From an uncultured Modestobacter sp. (lineage in GTDB: Bacteria > Actinomycetota > Actinomycetes > Mycobacteriales > Geodermatophilaceae), in NCBI RefSeq assembly GCF_947486615.1, contig NZ_CANKUD010000008.1, forward strand, positions 170,275-234,274: a DNA stretch of 64,000 nucleotides, given 5' to 3'. Of the stretch, positions 20,363 to 29,885 are shown in pieces; the stretch's first letter is position 1, and each line of letters begins with the position of its first letter. Both the position numbers and the translations under genes were made by a program. Under the pieces are notes generated by a model. That model did not search any database and was not told the DNA's origin. It saw only the letters and a list, made by a program, of their open reading frames with translations.

Positions 20363-21111
20363 CCGCGGCCGCCCCCGAGGCCGACGGCGCCCCGCTCTTC
20401 CTGCTCGACCAGGTGCCCGACGGTGACGTGCTCACCGTGGACGGCGCCGAGGGCCGGCACGCCGTCGACGTGCTGCGGCTCGCCGCCGGGGAGCGGGTGC
20501 GGGTCAGCGACGGGCAGGGCCTGCTGGTCGAGGGCGCGGTGCTCGCCGCCGAGGGGTCCGCGTTGCACGTGCAGGTGCTGGCCCGGCACGACGTCCCGGC
20601 CCCGCAGCCGGAGTTCGTGCTGGTGCAGGCGCTGCCCAAGGGCGACCGCGGGCCGCTCGCCGTCGACCTGGCCACCGAGCTCGGTGTCGACCGGATCGTG
20701 CCGTGGACGGCGGCCCGCTGCGTCACCAAGTGGCGCGAGGACCGCGTGGACAAGGGCCTCGCCAAGTGGCGCTCGGCCGCCCGCGCGGCCACCAAGCAGG
20801 CCCGCCGGCCGCGGGTGCCCGAGGTGACCGAGCCGATGAGCACCCGCCAGGTGTGCGGCATGCTCGCCGACGTCGATCTGGCGCTGGTGCTGCACGAGCA
20901 GGCCCGCCAGCCCTTTGCCAAGCTGGACGTGCCGGCCACCGGCACGGTCGCGGTCATCGTCGGCCCCGAGGGCGGGCTCACCGACGGTGAGGTGGTTGCC
21001 TTCCGCGCCGCCGGCGCCCACTCGGTGCGCCTGGGCGCCGAGGTCCTCCGGACGTCGACCGCCGGCGCCGCCGCCCTCGCCGCCCTCTCCGCCCGCACCC
21101 GCTGGGCCTGA
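20359..21111 (+). CDS. rsmE: 16S rRNA (uracil1498-N3)-methyltransferase
   Basis: The 250-residue SPOUT methyltransferase has an N-terminal PUA-like region ([21 protein letters not shown]) and the SAM-binding knot signature [13 protein letters not shown] followed by [11 protein letters not shown]. It methylates U1498 of 16S rRNA in the 30S subunit. The order hrcA-dnaJ-rsmE is conserved in actinobacteria. An 80-base gap separates it from the convergent phn-type operon. Confidence 0.94.
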   Translation: MTAAAPEADGAPLFLLDQVPDGDVLTVDGAEGRHAVDVLRLAAGERVRVSDGQGLLVEGAVLAAEGSALHVQVLARHDVPAPQPEFVLVQALPKGDRGPLAVDLATELGVDRIVPWTAARCVTKWREDRVDKGLAKWRSAARAATKQARRPRVPEVTEPMSTRQVCGMLADVDLALVLHEQARQPFAKLDVPATGTVAVIVGPEGGLTDGEVVAFRAAGAHSVRLGAEVLRTSTAGAAALAALSARTRWA

Positions 21112-21189
21112 CCGCACTCGGGTCGCTCGCCAGCGACACGGCCGGACTCGCCGGCTGGGCGTGCACGCATCCGATGAACACCGGCTCGG

Positions 21190-22794
21190 CTACCGGAGGG
21201 CGGCGCGGGCGCGGGCGCTGAGCAGGTCGACCGCGGCGGTCAGCACGACCAGGGCAGCGAGCACCGTGGTCACCGCGCCCCAGTCGAAGGCGGCAACCCG
21301 GCTGGCCAGCAGCGCCCCGAGCCCGCCGGCGCCGAGCAGCCCGACCAGCACGGTGTCCCGGATCGCCACCTCCCAGCGGTACAGCGCGAACGCCAGCACC
21401 GGCCCGGTCGCGGCCGGCAGCACCCCGTACAGCCAGCCGCCCACCGGTCCGGCGCCCAGCGCGGTCAGCGCGGCCCGCGGCCGGGGGTCCAGCTCCTCGG
21501 TCGCCTCCGCGGCCAGCCGGCCGAGCACGCCCAGCGTGTAGACGCCCAGCGCCAGCGCGCCGGGCAGCACGCCCGGCAGCAGCACGAACAGCAGCACCAG
21601 CGCCCACACCGGCGGCGGCACCGCGCGCAGCAGCAGCAACCCCAGCCGCACGACGGCGCCCACGAGTCGCCGTCCGGCCGAGGCCTGCGCGGGGCGGGCG
21701 GCCAGCCCGGCCAGCAGCACCGCGCCGACCGTGGCCACCGCGATCGCGATCACCGACATCTGCACCGTGTCGACCGCGGCCCGCCCCACCGCGGACAGCA
21801 GCGGACCGTCGACGTCCGGCGGCCAGGCGGCCGAGAGCACGTAGCGCAGCTGCGCACCGGTGCGGTCGCTGACCAGCGTGGCCGGGGAGATCGCCAGGTA
21901 CCACCACGACCACACCACCCCGACCAGCACGACGGCGACGGCGGTGCTCAGCGACGGGTCGCGGCGCAGCCGATCGCCGGACGCGCGGGGTGCCGCCACC
22001 CGCCGGCGCACCGCCCGGCCACCCACGTCGGCAGCCAGGCACAGCAGGGCGAGGGCGTAGACGCAGGACCACACCTGCGCCCAGCGCAGCGAGCTGAACG
22101 ACAGCGACAGCTGGTAGCCCAGCCCGCCGGCGCCGATCAGCCCGAGCACCACGGCCGACCGGACGGCGCACTCCAGCCGGTAGAACGAGTACGACAGCAG
22201 CCCGCCGGACGCCGGGGGCAGCAGCCCGTACAGCGCCGCCGTCGCCCGGCCCGCGCCCGCGCCGAGCAGCGCGTCGTACGCACCGCGCGGCACCTCGTCG
22301 AGCAGGTCGGCGAACACCTTGGCGGTCACCGCGCCGTACGGGATGCCGATCGCCAGCACACCCACCCACGGGTCCAGGCCCAGCAGGTTGACCAGCAGCA
22401 ACCCCCACACCGCCTCGTGCAGCCCGCGCGGGACGGCGAGCGCGCCCCGGGCCAGCGTCCAGCCCAGCCGACGTCGTCCCCAGGTGGTGCGAGCCAGCGC
22501 GACCGCACCGACCGCACCGAGCAGCACGGCCAGTGCGGCGCCCAGCGCGGCGTAGGCGACGGTGACCAGCACCGAGCCGGCCAGCACCCGCAGGAAGTCG
22601 CCGTCCAGGGCGGGGGAGAGGGCGGCGGCGGCGAACCGGCCGAACTGCGCCGTCCCGGCCGGGTTGACCACCTCGCCGGCGAACGCTCCGGCGCCGGCCA
22701 GCGACCAGAGCACCAGGGCGAGCGCGCCGACGCCCCAGCCCCAGCGGGCCCGCACCCGCCGGAGCGCCGGCGGCCGGTCGAGCACGGTGGTCAC
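21190..22794 (-). CDS. phnE: PhnE-type ABC permease, two permease modules fused
   Basis: The 534-residue membrane protein contains two homologous halves, each a PhnE-like permease module. The EAA-like loops read VPRGAYDALLGAGAGRATAALYGLLPPA in the first half and LDPRPRAALTALGAGPVGGWLYGVLPAA in the second. Each half ends in GLIGAGGLGYQL or GLLGAGGLGALL. In most phosphonate importers the two modules are separate polypeptides or a homodimer, so this is a natural fusion. GTG 22794 overlaps the phnC stop by four bases. Confidence 0.9.
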   Translation of the reverse strand: MTTVLDRPPALRRVRARWGWGVGALALVLWSLAGAGAFAGEVVNPAGTAQFGRFAAAALSPALDGDFLRVLAGSVLVTVAYAALGAALAVLLGAVGAVALARTTWGRRRLGWTLARGALAVPRGLHEAVWGLLLVNLLGLDPWVGVLAIGIPYGAVTAKVFADLLDEVPRGAYDALLGAGAGRATAALYGLLPPASGGLLSYSFYRLECAVRSAVVLGLIGAGGLGYQLSLSFSSLRWAQVWSCVYALALLCLAADVGGRAVRRRVAAPRASGDRLRRDPSLSTAVAVVLVGVVWSWWYLAISPATLVSDRTGAQLRYVLSAAWPPDVDGPLLSAVGRAAVDTVQMSVIAIAVATVGAVLLAGLAARPAQASAGRRLVGAVVRLGLLLLRAVPPPVWALVLLFVLLPGVLPGALALGVYTLGVLGRLAAEATEELDPRPRAALTALGAGPVGGWLYGVLPAATGPVLAFALYRWEVAIRDTVLVGLLGAGGLGALLASRVAAFDWGAVTTVLAALVVLTAAVDLLSARARAALR

Positions 22795-23537
22795 CGCGGG
22801 GCGCCGTAGAAGTCGGCCAGGTCGCCGGCGGTCAGTGAGGCGGCGGGGGCGTCGAGGGTGATCCGCCCGTCGACCAGGCCGACCACCCGGGTGCAGTGCC
22901 GCAGCGCCAGCACCGGGTCGTGCAGCGAGGCCACCAGCGCGCCACCGCGGTCGGCGGCCAGGCCGGCCAGCAGCTCCAGCGTCCGCCCGGCCAGCAGCGG
23001 GTCCAGTGCCGACGCGGGTTCGTCGGCGAGCACCAGCTCCGGTCGCTGCACCAGCACCCTGGCCACCGCCACCCGCTGCCGCTGCCCCCCGGAGAGCCGC
23101 TCGGTGCGCTCGAACACCCGGTCGGCCAGCCCGACCCGGCCCAGCGCGTCGAGCACCTCGGGCAGCCCCTGTGGCCGGGCCAGCGACCACGCCGACCGCC
23201 AGGCCGGCCAGCTGGACAGCCGCCCGGCGTTGACGTTGTGCACCACCCGCAGCTGGCCGACCAGCTCCAGGTGCTGGTGCACCGTGCCCACCCGGGCGCG
23301 CAGCTCCCGCAGCGCACGGCCGCGAAGCGCCGCGGGGTCCGCGCCGAGCACCCGCACCGACCCGGCCGAGGGCAGCACCGCGCCGTTGGCCAGCCCGAGC
23401 AGCGTCGACTTCCCGGCGCCGGACGCACCCACGAGGGCCACCCGCTCGCCGGCGCCGACGGTGAGGTCGACGCCGGTGAGCGCGGTGGTGTCGCCGTAGC
23501 GGACCGTGACGCCGTCCAGCCGGAGGACGGCGGTCAG
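22791..23537 (-). CDS. phnC: PhnC-type ABC transporter ATP-binding protein, probable CTG start
   Basis: The 248-residue ATPase has Walker A GASGAGKST, the signature LSGGQRQRVAVARVLV, Walker B LVLADEPASALD and an H-loop in ASLHDPVLAL. No ATG, GTG or TTG lies in a sensible place. The best start is CTG 23537 (LTAVLRLDGVTVRYG), which overlaps the phnD TGA by four bases in the same way as the other junctions of this operon. It energises import through the fused permease. Confidence 0.88.
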   Translation of the reverse strand: MTAVLRLDGVTVRYGDTTALTGVDLTVGAGERVALVGASGAGKSTLLGLANGAVLPSAGSVRVLGADPAALRGRALRELRARVGTVHQHLELVGQLRVVHNVNAGRLSSWPAWRSAWSLARPQGLPEVLDALGRVGLADRVFERTERLSGGQRQRVAVARVLVQRPELVLADEPASALDPLLAGRTLELLAGLAADRGGALVASLHDPVLALRHCTRVVGLVDGRITLDAPAASLTAGDLADFYGAPR

Positions 23538-24505
23538 CTGATCAGCCCCAGGTCGCGGCCGACCGCCTCGATCTGGGTGTAGTTCGACGCCTCGGTCGGG
23601 ATGAACGACCCGGCCCCGAACAGCTGCAGCACCTCGTCGCCGGCGGGCAGGCCGGTGAAGTAGTCGAGCAGCCGGTCGGGGAGGTCGTCGCCGAGCCGCT
23701 CGACCGCCTGCGGCCCGAGCAGCCAGTGGTAGTCGTGGTACTCCGGCGTCCGGGCGTACTGGACGACGGTGGCCGGGTCGACCGTGCCGTCCTCGGTGCG
23801 GGAGGCCCACACCTGCTCGTTGAGCACGCCGGCCTGGTAGCTGCCGCTGGCGACCAGCGAGATCGTCGCGTCGTGCGACCCGGAGAACCCGGGGCCGCCG
23901 GGGAAGCCCTGCGGGTCGACCCCCTGCTCGGTGAGGAAGTACGCCGGCATCAGCCGGCCCGACGTCGAGGTCTCGCTGCCGTAGGTGAACCGCAGGCCGG
24001 CCAGCGGGGTCAGGTCGTCGGCGGGGGCGAGCCCGGTGCTCGGGTTCACGATGAACACCGAGGTGAACGACTCGTCGATGTCCCGCTGGGCGATCGGCTC
24101 GGCGCCGGGGGTCTGCAGCCGGGCCTGCACGCCGGTGAGCCCGCCGAACCAGACCAGGTCGAGGTCACCGGTGCGGAAGAGGGAGACCGCGGCGCCGTAG
24201 TCGGTGACCGGGGTGTAGCGGACGTCGAGGTCGAGTGCGGCGGACATCGAGTCGGCGACCGTGCCGTAGAGCCGCTGCAGCACCTCGGGGTCCTGGTCGG
24301 GGATCGCGCCGATGGTCAGCGAGCCCCGCGAGCCGGACGACGAACCGGCCGACCCCCCGGACGACGACACGGGGGAGGTGCGGCCACAGGCGGCGAGCAC
24401 GGCCGCGGCGGCGGTGGCCGCTGCGCCGGTGAGGAAGCCACGGCGCGAGAAGGACTGGAACTGTTGTGGTGAGCCACCCGACCGGACGGCGCGACGGCTG
24501 CTCAC
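23534..24505 (-). CDS. phnD: PhnD-type phosphonate/phosphite/selenate-like ABC substrate-binding lipoprotein
   Basis: The 323-residue protein begins with a twin-arginine-like signal (FSRRGFLTG) running into a hydrophobic stretch and a lipobox LAAC at about residues 37-40. A Gly/Ser linker follows. The mature part matches the PhnD family, with LTIGAIPDQDPEVLQRLYG, DLVWFGGLTGVQA and the conserved SGSHDATI segment. Substrates in this family include phosphonates, phosphite and probably selenate or selenite; selA-selB lie 15 kb away in the same window. GTG 24505 follows GAGGACGTA. Confidence 0.86.
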   Translation of the reverse strand: MSSRRAVRSGGSPQQFQSFSRRGFLTGAAATAAAAVLAACGRTSPVSSSGGSAGSSSGSRGSLTIGAIPDQDPEVLQRLYGTVADSMSAALDLDVRYTPVTDYGAAVSLFRTGDLDLVWFGGLTGVQARLQTPGAEPIAQRDIDESFTSVFIVNPSTGLAPADDLTPLAGLRFTYGSETSTSGRLMPAYFLTEQGVDPQGFPGGPGFSGSHDATISLVASGSYQAGVLNEQVWASRTEDGTVDPATVVQYARTPEYHDYHWLLGPQAVERLGDDLPDRLLDYFTGLPAGDEVLQLFGAGSFIPTEASNYTQIEAVGRDLGLIS

Positions 24506-24585
24506 TACGTCCTCGGATGGGGCTGGACAGCGGACACGGGTACCTCCAGGGACGGACGACGGGGGACGGGCTCATCGTCGCCCAT

Positions 24586-24611
24586 GCCCGCCGGCCGGCC
24601 ACCCGGCGGGC
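24586..24611 (-). terminator. Hairpin terminator after the GAF-GAF chemoreceptor gene
   Basis: GCCCGCCGG at 24586-24594 and CCGGCGGGC at 24603-24611 are perfect reverse complements with an eight-base loop. The hairpin lies 13 bases beyond the chemoreceptor stop and about 80 bases upstream of the phnD start, separating the two minus-strand units. Confidence 0.65.
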
Positions 24612-24623
24612 CCGCCCGGCGCG

Positions 24624-26183
24624 TCAGGCCACGTCGACGATGCTGCGGGTCACCGCCGCCTGCTCGGTGAGCACGCCGCCGATCAGGTGCTGGGTCTCGT
24701 TGATCCGCTCGACGATCTCCCGGATCGAGGCGAGCGCACCCACCACGTTCTGCACGTCGCCCTGGATGGTCGCGACCCGGCTGCTGACGTCCTCGGTGGC
24801 CTGGGCGGTCTCCCGGGCCAGTTCCTTGACCTCGCCGGCGACGACCGCGAAGCCCTTGCCGGCCTCCCCGGCGCGGGCAGCCTCGATGGTCGCGTTCAGG
24901 GCCAGCAGGTTGGTCTGCTCGGCGATGCCGGTGATCACCTTGACCACCTTGTCGATCTCCGCGCTGGAACGGCCCAGGCCGGCGACGAACTCGGTCGCCT
25001 CGCCGGCGACGCGCTGCCCGTCCCCGGCGACGCGGGTGGCCTCCGCGACGTTGCGCTCCACCTCGTCGATCGAGGCGACCAGCTCACGCCCGGCCTCGGC
25101 CACCCGGCCCGCCGCCGCCAGCCGCTGCACCGTCTGGGAGATCAGGAACGCGGTGTTGCGCAGCGCGTCGCGCCGGCTGTCGCTCATGATCAGCGTGCGG
25201 GTGGCGAAGAAGTCCATCGTGCCGACGATCCGGCCGTCGACGGTGATCGGCAGGCACACCCCGGACTTGACCCCGGCGTTGCGGGCGGCCGGCGCGCGGA
25301 CGCAGTCGGTGACCTCGCCGAGGTCCTCCACGAACACCAGGTCGCCGGCGGCCCAGGTGCGCCCGGCCACGCCGACGCCCTTGGCGAAGCTGGCCTCCCG
25401 GCTGACCGCCTGGAACTCCGCGCCCAGCTCACCGGACTCCAGGGAGAGGGTCAGCGCGGTGCCCACGTCGTCCAGCGTCCAGTACGAGCCGTAGTGCCAG
25501 TCGAACTCCCGCCGGATGGTGGCCAGGGCCGTGCTCACCGTCTCCTCGGCGGTGCGGGCCCCGCTCAGCTCGCGGAGCAGGCTGTTGATCGCTGCCACGT
25601 CACCGGCCGCCCGGCGCTGGTCCTCGGCATCGGCGACCCGGCCGAACGCCTGGGACACCAGCTGCCCTACCGCGCGCAGCGCGGCCAGCCGCTCGGCCGA
25701 GGGGGTCAGTGTCTCGGTGGTGAAGAAGTCCATCGTGCCGACCACGGCGCCGCGGCGGACGACGGGGAAGCACACCCCGCTGCGCACCCCGGCCCGCTGG
25801 GCGGCCGGCGCCCGCACGCAGTCGGTCAGTTCGCCGAGGTCGGGGACGAAGACCAGGTCGCGCGCCTTCCAGGCCCGGCCGGACAGCCCGACGCCCTCGG
25901 CGAAGGAAGCGGCCAGGGTGACCTGGCGGAACTCCTCGCCGGCGTCGCCGGACTCGACGACGAAGTGCAGCCGGCCGTCCTCGGCGGCGATCCGCCAGTA
26001 GGAGCCGTACGCCCAGCCGAAGCTGTCCCGCACGGTGTCCAGGGCGACCCGGGCGACGTCCTCGGCGGTGGTGGCGCGGTCGAGTGCGGCCAGCACGCGG
26101 GTCACGGCCGTGACGTCGGACCGGGCCTCGGCCAGCTCCGCGGTGTGGTCCGGTGCGGTGCGGCGGGACGAGGTGATGCGCAT
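24624..26183 (-). CDS. Soluble methyl-accepting chemotaxis-type protein with two GAF domains
   Basis: The 519-residue protein has no membrane segment. Two GAF domains at about residues 20-165 and 185-335 are near duplicates; each contains GVxSGVC or GVKSGVC and VGTMDFF. A chemoreceptor signalling domain follows with the hairpin-tip sequence [33 protein letters not shown] 26183 is preceded by GGAGGAGCGACC. It probably transmits a cytoplasmic ligand or redox signal to a CheA/CheW system. No che genes are in the window. The ligand is unknown. Confidence 0.9.
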   Translation of the reverse strand: MRITSSRRTAPDHTAELAEARSDVTAVTRVLAALDRATTAEDVARVALDTVRDSFGWAYGSYWRIAAEDGRLHFVVESGDAGEEFRQVTLAASFAEGVGLSGRAWKARDLVFVPDLGELTDCVRAPAAQRAGVRSGVCFPVVRRGAVVGTMDFFTTETLTPSAERLAALRAVGQLVSQAFGRVADAEDQRRAAGDVAAINSLLRELSGARTAEETVSTALATIRREFDWHYGSYWTLDDVGTALTLSLESGELGAEFQAVSREASFAKGVGVAGRTWAAGDLVFVEDLGEVTDCVRAPAARNAGVKSGVCLPITVDGRIVGTMDFFATRTLIMSDSRRDALRNTAFLISQTVQRLAAAGRVAEAGRELVASIDEVERNVAEATRVAGDGQRVAGEATEFVAGLGRSSAEIDKVVKVITGIAEQTNLLALNATIEAARAGEAGKGFAVVAGEVKELARETAQATEDVSSRVATIQGDVQNVVGALASIREIVERINETQHLIGGVLTEQAAVTRSIVDVA

Positions 26184-26357
26184 GGTCGCTCCTCCGGTGC
26201 TGGGAGCCGCCGGTTCCTCGACGCTCCTCTCCGTCCTCGGACGCCGCCCCGGGTGTTTGAGTCGAGTCGGACAATCTCTGCGGCGCACAACCGGACTCTC
26301 TCGTTCCGCTGCTGGCCGGTCTGCCGCCGTGGCGGCGCCCGTCCTAGGGTCGGGGGC

Positions 26358-26729
26358 ATGACCGCGCCCGCGAGCGACTGCCTCTTCTGCCGGATGGTGG
26401 CCGGGGAGATCCAGCCGGACGTCGTCCGGGAGACCGACCGGACGATGGCCTTCCGGGACGTCAACCCGCAGGCGCCCACCCACGTGCTGGTGATCCCGAA
26501 GGCGCACCACGCCACCCTCGGTGAACTCGCGCAGGCCGATCCGGAGCTGACCGCCGAGCTGGTCGCGGCCGCGCACGCGGTCGCCCGCCAGGAGGGCCTG
26601 GTCACCGACGACGGCCCCGAGCCGGGCTGGCGTCTGGTGGCCAACAGCGGCCCGCAGGCCGGGCAGACGGTGCGCCACGTGCACCTGCACGTGCTCGGGG
26701 GCCGCGGCCTGGGCTGGCCCCCCGGCTGA
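26358..26729 (+). CDS. HIT family nucleotide hydrolase
   Basis: The 123-residue protein has the N-terminal zinc-type DCLFCRMVAGEI and the histidine triad HVHLHVLGG. Members are HINT-type purine nucleoside phosphoramidases. It lies immediately upstream of phoH, a frequent actinobacterial neighbour. Divergent from the chemoreceptor gene, with a 174-base region between them where no other feature is evident. Confidence 0.93.
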   Translation: MTAPASDCLFCRMVAGEIQPDVVRETDRTMAFRDVNPQAPTHVLVIPKAHHATLGELAQADPELTAELVAAAHAVARQEGLVTDDGPEPGWRLVANSGPQAGQTVRHVHLHVLGGRGLGWPPG

Positions 26730-26831
26730 GCGCCGCCGCCCCCACCGGGTCGAGCGGGGCGTCGGGGTAGCCCGCGCGGGTACGCTGGCCCAGGTCACAA
26801 CCCCGTCGCAGGAAGGCAGGGTCGAGCGTTC

Positions 26832-27962
26832 TTGCCCGACACCTCACCAGACGCCGCACCGGAGACCATCGCGTCCTCCCGTGAGCTCTCCGCGCGTGCC
26901 GCGGCAGCCGGCGTCCCGGACAGCCCGGCCGTACCGGCCGACGTCCGCACCTCCATCACCGTCCCCGAGAGCGTCTCCATGGTGGCCCTGCTGGGGTCCG
27001 GGGACGAGCTCCTCCGCCTGGTCGAGACCGAGCTCGCCGCCGACGTGCACGTGCGCGGCAACGAGATCGCGATCACCGGGCAGCCGGCCGACAACGCCTT
27101 TGCCGTCCGGGTCTTCGACGAGCTGATCGCGCTGCTGGCCACCGGCCAGGCGCTGCGCCCGGACTCGGTCCGCCGCGTCGTCGGCATGCTGCGGGCCGGC
27201 GGCTCCGAGCGCCCCGCGGAGGTGCTCAGCCTCGACATCATCAGCCGCCGGGGCCGCACCATCCGGCCCAAGACGCTGAACCAGAAGCGCTACGTCGACG
27301 CCATCGACACCCACAGCGTGGTCTTCGGCATCGGCCCGGCCGGTACCGGCAAGACCTACCTGGCGATGGCCAAGGCCGTGCAGGCGCTGACCACCAAGCA
27401 GGTGAACCGGATCATCCTCACCCGCCCCGCGGTGGAGGCCGGCGAGCGGCTGGGCTACCTGCCCGGCTCGCTGTCGGAGAAGATCGACCCCTACCTGCGC
27501 CCGCTCTACGACGCGCTGCACGACATGGTCGACCCCGAGTCGATCCCTCGCCTCATGCAGGCCGGCACCATCGAGGTCGCCCCGCTGGCCTACATGCGCG
27601 GCCGCACGCTCAACGACGCGTTCGTCATCCTCGACGAGGCGCAGAACACCACCGCCGAGCAGATGAAGATGTTCCTCACCCGGCTCGGGTTCGGCTCCAA
27701 GATGGTCGTCACCGGTGACGTCACCCAGGTCGACCTGCCCGGCGGCGCGCAGAGCGGCCTGCGGGTCGTCCGCGACATCCTCGAGGGCATCGACGACGTG
27801 CACTTCTCCACGCTGACCAGCACCGACGTCGTCCGGCACCGGCTGGTCGGCGACATCGTCGACGCCTACGAGCGCTGGGACGCCACCCGGCAGCCCGCCG
27901 CGGGCGCCGGACCGGCCCGCACCGGCCGGCCCGCCCGTCCGACCCGGCAGCAGGGGAGCTGA
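26832..27962 (+). CDS. phoH: PhoH family ATPase
   Basis: The 376-residue protein carries a KH-like N-terminal region followed by the PhoH ATPase core: Walker [34 protein letters not shown] and Walker [22 protein letters not shown]. It is likely to be an RNA-linked ATPase that works with YbeY. The start is TTG 26832; an AGGAAGG lies about 15 bases upstream, which is long, so a later start cannot be excluded. It opens the conserved phoH-ybeY-corC-era operon. Confidence 0.92.
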   Translation: MPDTSPDAAPETIASSRELSARAAAAGVPDSPAVPADVRTSITVPESVSMVALLGSGDELLRLVETELAADVHVRGNEIAITGQPADNAFAVRVFDELIALLATGQALRPDSVRRVVGMLRAGGSERPAEVLSLDIISRRGRTIRPKTLNQKRYVDAIDTHSVVFGIGPAGTGKTYLAMAKAVQALTTKQVNRIILTRPAVEAGERLGYLPGSLSEKIDPYLRPLYDALHDMVDPESIPRLMQAGTIEVAPLAYMRGRTLNDAFVILDEAQNTTAEQMKMFLTRLGFGSKMVVTGDVTQVDLPGGAQSGLRVVRDILEGIDDVHFSTLTSTDVVRHRLVGDIVDAYERWDATRQPAAGAGPARTGRPARPTRQQGS

Positions 27963-27964
27963 GC

Positions 27965-28462
27965 GTGGCCGTCGAGGTCGCCAACGAGTCCGAGATCTCC
28001 GTCGACGAGGGCGCGCTGGCCGGCGTCTGCCGGTACGTGCTGGACGCCATGGAGGTCAGCCCGCTCGCCGAGCTCTCCGTGCTGTGCGTCGACGTCGACT
28101 ACATGGCCAGCCTGCACGAGCGGTGGATGGGCGAGAAGGGCCCCACCGACGTGCTCGCCTTCCCGATGGACGAGCTGGACACCGGCCGACCCGACGACCC
28201 GGACCCCGGGCCGGCGCTGCTCGGTGACGTCGTGCTCTGCCCGGCCGTCGCCGTCCGGCAGGCCCGGGCCGCCGGCCACTCGATGGCCGACGAGCTGCTG
28301 CTGCTGGCCACCCACGGCGTGCTCCACCTGCTGGGCTACGACCACATGGAGCCCGACGAGGAGAAGGAGATGTTCGGCCTGCAGTCCAAGCTGCTCGAGG
28401 GCTGGCGCTCCATCCCCCGCGAGTCGGTGACGGGCGAGCCGGTGGAGCCCGAGCAGCGATGA
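27965..28462 (+). CDS. ybeY: Endoribonuclease YbeY (rRNA maturation factor)
   Basis: The 165-residue metalloprotein has the zinc motif [18 protein letters not shown] (HxxxHxxGxxH) and the conserved [11 protein letters not shown] segment. It takes part in 16S rRNA 3'-end maturation and ribosome quality control. GTG 27965 lies two bases after the phoH stop, and its own stop overlaps the next gene's ATG by four bases. Confidence 0.95.
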   Translation: MAVEVANESEISVDEGALAGVCRYVLDAMEVSPLAELSVLCVDVDYMASLHERWMGEKGPTDVLAFPMDELDTGRPDDPDPGPALLGDVVLCPAVAVRQARAAGHSMADELLLLATHGVLHLLGYDHMEPDEEKEMFGLQSKLLEGWRSIPRESVTGEPVEPEQR

Positions 28463-29799
28463 GCTCGACGTCGATCGTCCTGCTGGTGATCGCCGTCGTC
28501 CTGGTGCTGGTCGCCGGGGTCTTCGCCGCGCTGGACGCCGCGTTGCAGCGGCTGTCCAAGGCGCGGGTGGACGAGCTCCGCCGGGACGGCGCCAAGCGCG
28601 CCGACGCCCTGGTGCTGGTCATGGAGGACCGGGCCCGGCACGTCGCGCTGCTCCTGCTGCTCCGCATCCTCTGCGAGACCGCGGCCACCGTGCTGGTGGC
28701 CCTGATCTTCTACGTGCTGCTCGACGGCTTCACCCTCGGCGTGCTCGTCGCCGTCGCGGTGATGACCGTGGTCAGCTACGTGCTCATCGGCGTGGGGCCC
28801 CGCACCATCGGCCGGCAGCACGCCTACCCGGTCGCGCTGGCCGCCGCGCCGCTGATCCGGCTGCTGGGCCGGGTGCTCGGCCCGGTCGCCACGCTGCTGA
28901 TCCTGATCGGCAACGCGATCACCCCGGGCAAGGGCTACCGCGACGGCCCGTTCAGCAGTGAGGTCGAGCTGCGCGAGCTGGTCGACATGGCCGAGGAGCG
29001 CGGGGTCGTCGAGTCCGGCGAGCGGAACATGATCCACGGCGTCTTCGAGCTGGGCGACACGATCGCCCGCGAGGTGATGGTGCCCCGGCCCGACGTCGTC
29101 TGGATCGAGCGCGGCAAGACCCTGCGCCAGGCGCTGGCGCTCTGCCTGCGCAGCGGGTTCAGCCGGCTCCCGGTGATCGGGGAGAACGTCGACGACATCA
29201 TCGGCGTCGTCTTCATGAAGGACCTGGTGCGCCGCTCGCAGGGTTCCTCGGACTCCCGGGCCACCGAGCCGAAGGTGGAGGACCTGCTCCGCCCGGCCAG
29301 CTTCGTGCCCGAGTCCAAGCCGGTCGACGAGCTGCTGCGGGAGATGCAGGCCTCGCGCACCCACATGGCCGTCGTGGTCGACGAGTACGGCGGCTTCGCC
29401 GGGCTGGTCACCATCGAGGACATCCTCGAGGAGATCGTCGGCGAGATCGACGACGAGCACGACACGGTGCAGCGCCCGCCGATCGAGGAGCTCGAGGACG
29501 GCTCGGCCCGGATCACCGCCCGGCTGCCGGTCGAGGACCTCGCCGACCTGTTCAAGGTCGAGCTCCCCGACGACGACGGCGTCGAGACCGTCGGCGGCCT
29601 GCTGGCCCGCGAGCTGGGCGTCGTGCCGATCGAGGGCTCCGAGGCCGAGGTCGGTGGGCTGCGGCTGGTCGCCGAGAGCACCGGCGGACGACGCAACCAG
29701 ATCGACACCATCCTGGTCTGCCGGGTGCCCGAGCCCGGCGACGAGGAGACGGCCGAGGAGCCCGCGCGGGAGCCCGAGCCGGCCACCGTGGAAGGCTGA
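28459..29799 (+). CDS. CorC/HlyC-family membrane protein with CBS pair
   Basis: The 446-residue protein has a CNNM-type transmembrane region (four hydrophobic stretches between residues 1 and 160), a CBS pair with [23 protein letters not shown] and [26 protein letters not shown], and a C-terminal CorC_HlyC domain. The tail is a negatively charged, low-complexity extension. Relatives are linked to magnesium or cobalt efflux, but the older name hemolysin is not supported. The gene is the Rv2366c equivalent in the era cluster. Confidence 0.92.
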   Translation: MSSTSIVLLVIAVVLVLVAGVFAALDAALQRLSKARVDELRRDGAKRADALVLVMEDRARHVALLLLLRILCETAATVLVALIFYVLLDGFTLGVLVAVAVMTVVSYVLIGVGPRTIGRQHAYPVALAAAPLIRLLGRVLGPVATLLILIGNAITPGKGYRDGPFSSEVELRELVDMAEERGVVESGERNMIHGVFELGDTIAREVMVPRPDVVWIERGKTLRQALALCLRSGFSRLPVIGENVDDIIGVVFMKDLVRRSQGSSDSRATEPKVEDLLRPASFVPESKPVDELLREMQASRTHMAVVVDEYGGFAGLVTIEDILEEIVGEIDDEHDTVQRPPIEELEDGSARITARLPVEDLADLFKVELPDDDGVETVGGLLARELGVVPIEGSEAEVGGLRLVAESTGGRRNQIDTILVCRVPEPGDEETAEEPAREPEPATVEG

Positions 29800-29866
29800 C
29801 GAAGGACCCTCCCGCCCCCCACCCCTCGCAAGCTCGCGGCGGGCCCCTGCGGAAGGGCCGGACCGA
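29800..29866 (+). repeat. Dispersed intergenic hairpin repeat, family 1
   Basis: This copy reads GAAGGACCCTCCCGCCCCCC, then ACCCCTCGCAAGCTCGCGGC and GGGCCCCTGCGGAAGGGCCG. It lies between two same-strand genes of the era operon and so may be processed or act as an attenuator rather than a full terminator. Confidence 0.65.
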
Positions 29867-29885
29867 CGGACAGGAGAACGAGCCG

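Noticed and set aside
24312..26357. Long open frame on the plus strand running into the HIT gene
   Set aside because: It is the antisense shadow of the GAF-GAF chemoreceptor gene; the HIT protein homology starts only at ATG 26358.
28459..29799. Naming the CorC-like protein a hemolysin
   Set aside because: The name is historical; the CNNM-like membrane region and CBS pair support ion transport or regulation, not lysis.
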